Source of the DNA: an uncultured Opitutaceae bacterium
GTDB lineage: Bacteria > Verrucomicrobiota > Verrucomicrobiia > Opitutales > Opitutaceae
DNA length: 64,000 bases
Assembly: GCA_903890485.1 (NCBI GenBank)
Contig: CAITBM010000009.1
Span: forward strand, 62,001-126,000
Direction of reading: 5' to 3'
Below, one piece after another: positions 59,355 through 64,000 of the stretch. The position numbers were made by a program, and so were the translations under genes. The notes under the pieces are model-generated. The model ran no database searches, was not told the DNA's origin, and was given only the letters and a program-made list of their open reading frames with translations. Numbering within the stretch: position 1 is the first letter of the stretch; the number at the start of each line of letters is the position of its first letter.

Positions 59355-59399
59355 AGAGGGGGAGCCCGAAGAACATGCCCCCTCTCTTGCCGGGCTCCC
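59355..59399 (+). promoter_or_regulatory. Two mutually exclusive hairpins in the leader of the aldo/keto reductase gene
   Basis: Hairpin A pairs GGGAGCCCG (59360-59368) with CGGGCTCCC (59391-59399). Hairpin B pairs AGAGGGGG (59355-59362) with CCCCCTCT (59378-59385). They share bases 59360-59362, so only one can form. The pair lies 27 nt before the ATG at 59426. The arrangement suits an attenuator or a translation switch, but no ligand family is recognised. Divergent prfB starts at 59306. Confidence 0.4.
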
Positions 59400-59425
59400 G
59401 ATTTGTGCGATAGGTTTCGGCAAGC

Positions 59426-60427
59426 ATGAGCACGATCACCGAACGGAGGCTGGGAAGGGGCGGACTAAGGGTCTCCGCAATCGGACTTGGGTGCATGGGC
59501 ATGAGTGAGTTCTACGATCCGGCCAAGATGGACGATGCGGAGTCGGTCCGCGTGATCCACCGTTACCTCGACGCGGGCGGAAACTTCCTCGACACGGCCG
59601 ACATGTACGGGAGCGGCAGGAATGAGGAGCTGGTGGGCTCCGCCATCGCCGGGCGAAGGAACAAGGTGGTCCTTGCCACCAAATTCGGGAACGTTCGCGG
59701 CCCGAAAGGCGAGTTTCTGGGGGTCCGGGGCGACCCGACCTATGTTCGACAGTGCTGCGACAAGAGCCTTTCCAGGCTTAAGGTGGACGCGATCGACCTC
59801 TACTACCAACACCGCGTCGACCCGAAGGTGCCGATCGAGGACACCGTGGGAGCCATGGCGGAGCTCGTGACGGCCGGCAAGGTCCGGTTCCTGGGACTCT
59901 CCGAGGCTGCACCCGACACTCTCCGGCGGGCCGCGGCAGTCCATCCGATCGCGGCGCTCCAGACGGAGTATTCCCTGTGGAGCCGCGACCCGGAGGACCG
60001 GATCCTCGCGACGACCCGGGAGCTTGGGATTGGGTTCGTGGCCTACAGCCCCCTTGGGCGCGGGTTCCTCACGGCGCAGTTCCGGAGCCTGGATGACCTG
60101 CCCGCCGACGATTACCGGCGCAACTCCCCGCGGTTTCAGGGCGGTAATTTCCAGAAGAACCTAGAGCTGGTAAAGCAGGTCCAGGAGCTGGCCCGGGAGA
60201 AGGGTTGTACGCCAAGCCAACTCGCGCTGGCGTGGGTCCTTGCCCAGGGGGAGGACATCGTGCCCATCCCTGGGACCAAGCAGTCCAGGTACCTCGACGA
60301 GAATTTGGCGTCCCTCACCGTGCGCCTGTCCCCGGCGGAGCTCAGGAGGATTGACGCGATCCTGCCGGCCGGCAGCACGGCGGGCGACCGCTACCCGGCC
60401 CAGAGCATGCAGGCCGTTAACCGCTAG
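59426..60427 (+). CDS. Aldo/keto reductase
   Basis: 333 residues, TIM-barrel AKR of the YhdN/IolS type. The catalytic residues are visible: Asp in [20 protein letters not shown], Tyr in the same segment (MYG), Lys in LATKFGNV and His in [12 protein letters not shown]. The cofactor site shows '[17 protein letters not shown]' near the C-terminus, which fits NADPH. '[16 protein letters not shown]' is a family motif. It likely reduces an aldehyde or sugar-type ketone; the substrate cannot be read. The end overlaps the convergent antiporter gene by 11 nt. Confidence 0.93.
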   Translation: MSTITERRLGRGGLRVSAIGLGCMGMSEFYDPAKMDDAESVRVIHRYLDAGGNFLDTADMYGSGRNEELVGSAIAGRRNKVVLATKFGNVRGPKGEFLGVRGDPTYVRQCCDKSLSRLKVDAIDLYYQHRVDPKVPIEDTVGAMAELVTAGKVRFLGLSEAAPDTLRRAAAVHPIAALQTEYSLWSRDPEDRILATTRELGIGFVAYSPLGRGFLTAQFRSLDDLPADDYRRNSPRFQGGNFQKNLELVKQVQELAREKGCTPSQLALAWVLAQGEDIVPIPGTKQSRYLDENLASLTVRLSPAELRRIDAILPAGSTAGDRYPAQSMQAVNR

Positions 60428-62051
60428 ACTGCTCGGCTGGGGCCCCCGGGGGCTTGGAGCCGTGGAGAAGAGACTCCTCGTGATCGAGGAGCTGCTGCAG
60501 GGGCCGGTGCACCTCGTCGATGATGACCCCGTCAAGCCAGAGCTTCTCGAGCGCGACGCGCTCGGCCTTGAGCGCCGCCAACCGGTAGGCGTGTCCGGCA
60601 TGGCGGCGGCGGCTTGCGCGCGAGCGGGTCTCGCCCTCGGTCGCAAGGACTGCGTAACGCTGCTCATATTCGGCAATGACAGTGCCCAGGGCAGCCTGGT
60701 GCTCAGCCGTCGCGGCGTCAGGCTTCAGTTCCTTCAGCGCGTTTAGCCCAGCCTGAACGGCAGTCATGCGGGCCAGGCGCTCCTCCTTGGGACGGTCCTC
60801 GTCCTCGCCGATGCCGAGGCGCTTGATGAGCCATTCGAGGGTGGTGCCCTGGACGAGAAGCGTCGTGGCGATCACGCCGAAGGCCAGGAAGATGACAATG
60901 TCCCTGCCGGGGAACTTGCTCCCGTCGCCCAGGTACAGGGGGATCGAAAGGGCCGCGGCCAGGGTCACCGTTCCGCGCATTCCGGCCCAGCTGACGATGA
61001 ACACCGCCCTCGGGGGGGACGGCTTCTCCTTGCGCCGAATCGCGGGGACGAGGAACGGCAGGTAAGTGCCTGGGAAAACCCACGCAATGCGGGCCATCAT
61101 GGCGGTGCCCGAAACGGCAGCCGTCATCGCAACCAGCTGCAGGACACTGAACTCATGGTTCACCGCCTCAAGGAGGGGCGCGAACTGGAGTCCAAGGAGG
61201 ACGAAGGCGATGCCGTTGAGCCAGAAGATGACCATCGCCCACACGCCGTAGGCGTGCTGGCGGCTCTCGGCATCCATCCGCACCGGGTCGCGCCATCCCG
61301 AGTAAAGGCCCGCGGCGACCACCGCGAGTATCCCGGACACGTGCAGGTGCTCGGCCAAGAGGTACGCGGCGTAGGGCGTGAGCAAGGAGAGCGTCGTCTC
61401 GATCATCGAGTCGCTCGCCTCGACGTGGCGCAGGAGGTCCCGGACCTTGCCAACGCCGTAACCCACCCCGAGTCCGATGGCAAAACCGCCCACGGCCAGG
61501 ACCGAGAATTCCCAGGCCGCCTGGCGCAAGGAAAAGGTTCCCGCGATGGCCGCAGCCAGGGCGAACTTGAACGCGACAAGGCCCGTCGCGTCGTTCATCA
61601 GGCTCTCCCCGTTGAGGATCGTCGTGATGCGCGCGGGAACCTTGAGGTGCTCCGTGGCCGAGTTCACGGCGACGGCGTCGGTCGGCGAGACGATGGCGCC
61701 GAGCGCGAAGGCCATCGCCAGGGGAAGGCCGGGCACGAGCGCATGGGCGACGAGACCCACGGCCAAGGTCGTGAACACGACAAGACCGATCGCCAAAAGG
61801 AGGATCGGACGCCTTGCCTTGACGAGTTCCCGGATGGGCATGAGCCAGCCGTCCGAGAAGATGAGCGGCGGCAGGAAGCACAGGAAGAAGAACGCGGGAT
61901 CCAGGGCGAACGGGGGGAACCCCTTAATGTAGCCCGCGGCGATGCCGCCGCCCAGGTAGGTGATGAGCTGCGGCCAGGGCAGCCACCGTCCGACGACTGC
62001 GAGGCCCGCGATCAGCAGCAGGAGCAGGAGTGCGTGCTCGAATTCGGTCAT
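60417..62051 (-). CDS. Na+/H+ antiporter (CPA1/NhaP-type)
   Basis: 544 residues, about 12 membrane helices and a C-terminal soluble tail (about 430-544). Characteristic strings: '[19 protein letters not shown]', '[15 protein letters not shown]', and the ion-binding '[20 protein letters not shown]' with the ND pair of CPA1 exchangers. '[21 protein letters not shown]' is another family signature. It exchanges Na+ (or K+) for H+ across the inner membrane. The tail is charged and helical ([20 protein letters not shown]). It is the last of three same-strand genes, 40 nt after the tatC stop. Confidence 0.93.
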   Translation of the reverse strand: MTEFEHALLLLLLIAGLAVVGRWLPWPQLITYLGGGIAAGYIKGFPPFALDPAFFFLCFLPPLIFSDGWLMPIRELVKARRPILLLAIGLVVFTTLAVGLVAHALVPGLPLAMAFALGAIVSPTDAVAVNSATEHLKVPARITTILNGESLMNDATGLVAFKFALAAAIAGTFSLRQAAWEFSVLAVGGFAIGLGVGYGVGKVRDLLRHVEASDSMIETTLSLLTPYAAYLLAEHLHVSGILAVVAAGLYSGWRDPVRMDAESRQHAYGVWAMVIFWLNGIAFVLLGLQFAPLLEAVNHEFSVLQLVAMTAAVSGTAMMARIAWVFPGTYLPFLVPAIRRKEKPSPPRAVFIVSWAGMRGTVTLAAALSIPLYLGDGSKFPGRDIVIFLAFGVIATTLLVQGTTLEWLIKRLGIGEDEDRPKEERLARMTAVQAGLNALKELKPDAATAEHQAALGTVIAEYEQRYAVLATEGETRSRASRRRHAGHAYRLAALKAERVALEKLWLDGVIIDEVHRPLQQLLDHEESLLHGSKPPGAPAEQSSG

Positions 62052-62091
62052 GGCTGGGGCGGCGGGCCCGGGTTCCTAGGGCGTCGCCGGC

Positions 62092-63075
62092 CTAGGCGGC
62101 CGGCTGGCTCTTCTTCTTCTTGCGCTCCCAGTACCAGGCTATCCAGATGCAGACCTCGTAGAGGAGGTAGAGCGGGATCGCCATGGCGACCTGGGTCACC
62201 ACCTCGGGGGTCGTGAGCACAGCGCCCAGAATCAGTGAAAGGACCGCCACGTGCCGGCGGTATTTCTTCAGGTGCTCGTGCGTCAGCACGCCGATCTTGA
62301 CCAGGAAGAGGACGACCAGGGGGAACTGGAAGCCCAGGCCCATTCCGAAGATGAACTTGCAGACAAAGTTGATGTACTCCTGGGCTCGCCAGTCCTGTGC
62401 GGAAAATCCGAGGAGCTCGGAGTATTGGACCGAGGCCCTGAGCGCCACGGGAAGGAGCACGAAGTAGGTCGAGAGGACGCCGGCGATGAAGAGGAAGATG
62501 GACCACCCCAGCCAGCTGAAGATCACCTTGCGCTCCTTAAGGTTGAGGGCCGGCAGGACGAATCCCCCCATGAAGAAGATCCAGAAAGGGGACGAGATGG
62601 CCAATGCAGCGAAAAGGGCGACGTGAAAGGCCACCATGAACGACTCGGCGGGGCTAAAGTTGTGCAGCTTCACCTCCAGGAGCTCCGTCGACTTGGGGTC
62701 CGCCTCCATGGTGAGCGTCGCCACCTGCTGGTTACCCATGGGCGCCACCCCCATGTGGAACACGACATGGGGCGCGTCGCCAGGGGGTAACCCCGGGAAC
62801 TGCTCCCGGGTGACCTCGTAGGGCCCGAGCCTCGTGTCACCGATCTGGAAGGTGACCGTGGGCTTCGCCTTCTCGAACATGTGCATGTGCCGCAGGGGCT
62901 CCTCGAGAACCTTGACGAGCCAGGGGCTGCCGAAAAGGCACGCAAGCAGCGCCACCATGATGACGGCGACTGACTTCACCAGGGCCGACCGGAGGTCATT
63001 CAAGTGCCCCCAGAAGGACTTCTTCGGACCCACGTCCTCGAGCTCAGCCGCAACGGTTGGTTTTTCTTCGGCCAC
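62092..63075 (-). CDS. tatC: Twin-arginine translocase subunit TatC with enlarged first periplasmic loop
   Basis: 327 residues against about 250 for typical TatC. TM1 is 'SALVKSVAVIMVALLACLFG', preceded by the cytoplasmic HLNDLRSAL (normally HLxELRxR). Then a loop of about 85 residues (about 60-145) replaces the short normal one; it contains 'KPTVTFQIGDTRLGPYEVTR' and 'HVVFHMGVAPMGNQQVATLT'. From TM2 on (SFMVAFHVALFAALAISSPF) the protein follows the family, with the signal-binding Glu in ALNLKERKV and 'FILGAVLTTPEVVTQVAMAI'-like TM5/6 region. It forms the receptor for Tat signals such as those of DUF1552 and the Gfo protein. tatA/B are not in the window. Confidence 0.93.
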   Translation of the reverse strand: MAEEKPTVAAELEDVGPKKSFWGHLNDLRSALVKSVAVIMVALLACLFGSPWLVKVLEEPLRHMHMFEKAKPTVTFQIGDTRLGPYEVTREQFPGLPPGDAPHVVFHMGVAPMGNQQVATLTMEADPKSTELLEVKLHNFSPAESFMVAFHVALFAALAISSPFWIFFMGGFVLPALNLKERKVIFSWLGWSIFLFIAGVLSTYFVLLPVALRASVQYSELLGFSAQDWRAQEYINFVCKFIFGMGLGFQFPLVVLFLVKIGVLTHEHLKKYRRHVAVLSLILGAVLTTPEVVTQVAMAIPLYLLYEVCIWIAWYWERKKKKSQPAA

Positions 63076-63087
63076 GGCTTTGGGGGT

Positions 63088-64000
63088 CTAGGTGCGGAGC
63101 GAGCCCGACGCCATCTCCGCCAGGAAACTCTGGTAGGTGGAGGCAATCCCCTCCCCCAGCCCGATGCGCGCCTTCCAGCCGAGGGCCGCGAGCCTCGACG
63201 TGTCGAGGAGCTTGCGGGGCGTGCCGTCGGGCATGGAGGAGTCCCAGGTGATGCGTCCCCTGTAGCCGGTGACGCGGGCCACCTGTTCTGTGAGCTCCCG
63301 TATGGTGACATCGCTACCGGTCCCGACATTCACCCAGTCCGGCGGATTGTCGCAGCCCAGCAGGAACGCGCAGGCGTCTGCTAGGTCGTCGACATGCAGG
63401 AATTCTCGGCGCGGCGTGCCCGTTCCCCATGCCGTCACCTCGGTGACGCCCGCCTCGCGGGCCTCGTGGAAGCGCCGGATGAGCGCCGGCAGGACGTGCG
63501 AGTTCTTGGGGTGGTAGTTGTCGCCCGGGCCGTAGAGATTGGTGGGCATCGCCGAGTGGAATAGCACCCCGTGCTGCTTGCGGTAGTACTGGCAGAGCTT
63601 GAGCCCGGCAATCTTCGCGATGGCATAGGCCTCGTTCGTGGGCTCAAGGGCACCGGTCAACATGCACTCCTCGGTCATGGGCTGCACCGCGTGCTTCGGA
63701 TAGATGCAGGAGCTGCCGAGGAAGAGGAGCCTTCCGACACCGCTCTTCCAGGCTCCGTGCACCGCGCTTGAGGCTATCGCCAGGTTCTCATGAAGGAAGT
63801 CGGCCGGGTACGTGGCATTGGCGTGGATCCCCCCCACCTTGGCTGCGGCCACGATCACAATCTCGGGCCTTTCCGCAGACAGGAAAGCCTCGACCGCGGC
63901 CTGGCTCGTCAGGTCCAGCTGCGCGCGCTCCCGGGTAAGGAGCTCCACGGAGGGTTCCTTCCGGAACCGGCGTACCAGCGCCGAACCCACCATTCCTCGG
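63088..64000 (-). CDS. fcl: GDP-L-fucose synthase (5' end beyond the window)
   Basis: About 303 residues visible; the frame continues past base 64000, where the preceding codons give RG before MVGSALVRR, i.e. the GxxGMVG cofactor loop is split by the edge. It converts GDP-4-keto-6-deoxymannose to GDP-L-fucose with NADPH. Motifs: '[18 protein letters not shown]', '[18 protein letters not shown]' (active Ser/Cys), the YxxxK in [14 protein letters not shown], '[20 protein letters not shown]' and '[16 protein letters not shown]'. Belongs to extracellular polysaccharide or LPS synthesis. Same strand as tatC, 12 nt before it. Confidence 0.93.
   Translation of the reverse strand, partial: RGMVGSALVRRFRKEPSVELLTRERAQLDLTSQAAVEAFLSAERPEIVIVAAAKVGGIHANATYPADFLHENLAIASSAVHGAWKSGVGRLLFLGSSCIYPKHAVQPMTEECMLTGALEPTNEAYAIAKIAGLKLCQYYRKQHGVLFHSAMPTNLYGPGDNYHPKNSHVLPALIRRFHEAREAGVTEVTAWGTGTPRREFLHVDDLADACAFLLGCDNPPDWVNVGTGSDVTIRELTEQVARVTGYRGRITWDSSMPDGTPRKLLDTSRLAALGWKARIGLGEGIASTYQSFLAEMASGSLRT

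Noticed and set aside
1-64000. CRISPR arrays, insertion sequences and rRNA genes.
   Set aside because: None seen: no spaced direct repeats of 25-40 nt, no transposase-like frame and no rRNA-like stretch. Only the integrase remnant points to mobile DNA.

Overview
The window reads as one chromosomal segment of a G+C-rich Gram-negative bacterium, most likely a verrucomicrobium close to Opitutaceae. Pointers are a DUF1585/DUF1552 gene pair, a secreted DUF1080 protein, a gliding-type ABC cluster followed by DUF4340 and AsmA-like proteins, many Tat- or Sec-exported proteins, kdsA (LPS synthesis) and a porin-like barrel. This placement is an inference from gene content; no 16S gene is present. Genes are dense, and many neighbours share 4-nt ATGA or GTGA overlaps.

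Layout. 1-10.1 kb: exported and periplasmic proteins (DUF1585 tail, DUF1552, alpha/beta hydrolase, porin-like barrel, SGNH hydrolase with TPRs, a lipoprotein, a jelly-roll protein, a VOC-VOC-DUF1080 fusion). 10.3-11.1 kb: a truncated tyrosine integrase beside tRNA-Leu(CAA), the only clear mobile-element trace. 11.2-17.7 kb: rsmE, then the minus-strand block pyrG-kdsA-lipoyl/E3BD protein-fabH, then a PfkB kinase. 17.7-20.9 kb: a membrane protein, a winged-helix regulator and an ABC-2 exporter, preceded by a cluster of overlapping palindromes; its ATPase gene has a one-base frameshift. 21-24 kb: proA, a secreted unknown, birA. 24-32 kb: the GldA/F/G-like ABC system with DUF4340 and AsmA-like proteins. 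32-40.4 kb: a large hybrid histidine kinase, a sulfatase-fold protein lacking its catalytic residues, and a two-gene unit resembling a MotA/TolQ-MotB/TolR proton-driven motor. 40.5-48.2 kb: def, a cobalamin adenosyltransferase, a DUF6580-like transporter, PIN-PhoH, a Tat-exported oxidoreductase and a run of small enzymes, including a YdeI-like gene broken by an in-frame TGA.

48.2-55.3 kb is a complete-looking assimilatory sulfate reduction operon, cysH-cysD-cysNC-cobA-cbiX/sirB-like-cysI. It makes PAPS, reduces it to sulfite and then sulfide, and carries two of the steps for sulfite reductase's sirohaem. It is preceded by a small reading frame ending in a cysteine-rich tail 3 nt before cysH. 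55.4-64 kb: two small unknowns, an ATP-grasp-like protein, prfB with its +1 programmed frameshift, an aldo/keto reductase, a Na+/H+ antiporter, a TatC with an enlarged first periplasmic loop, and a GDP-L-fucose synthase cut by the window end.

The best candidates for something undescribed are the motor-like pair (37343-40404), the cysteine-rich leader frame (48282-48449), the sulfatase pseudoenzyme (36054-37247) and the fabH/lipoyl-E3BD pair (11999-13467). All calls come from reading the sequence; no database search was run.
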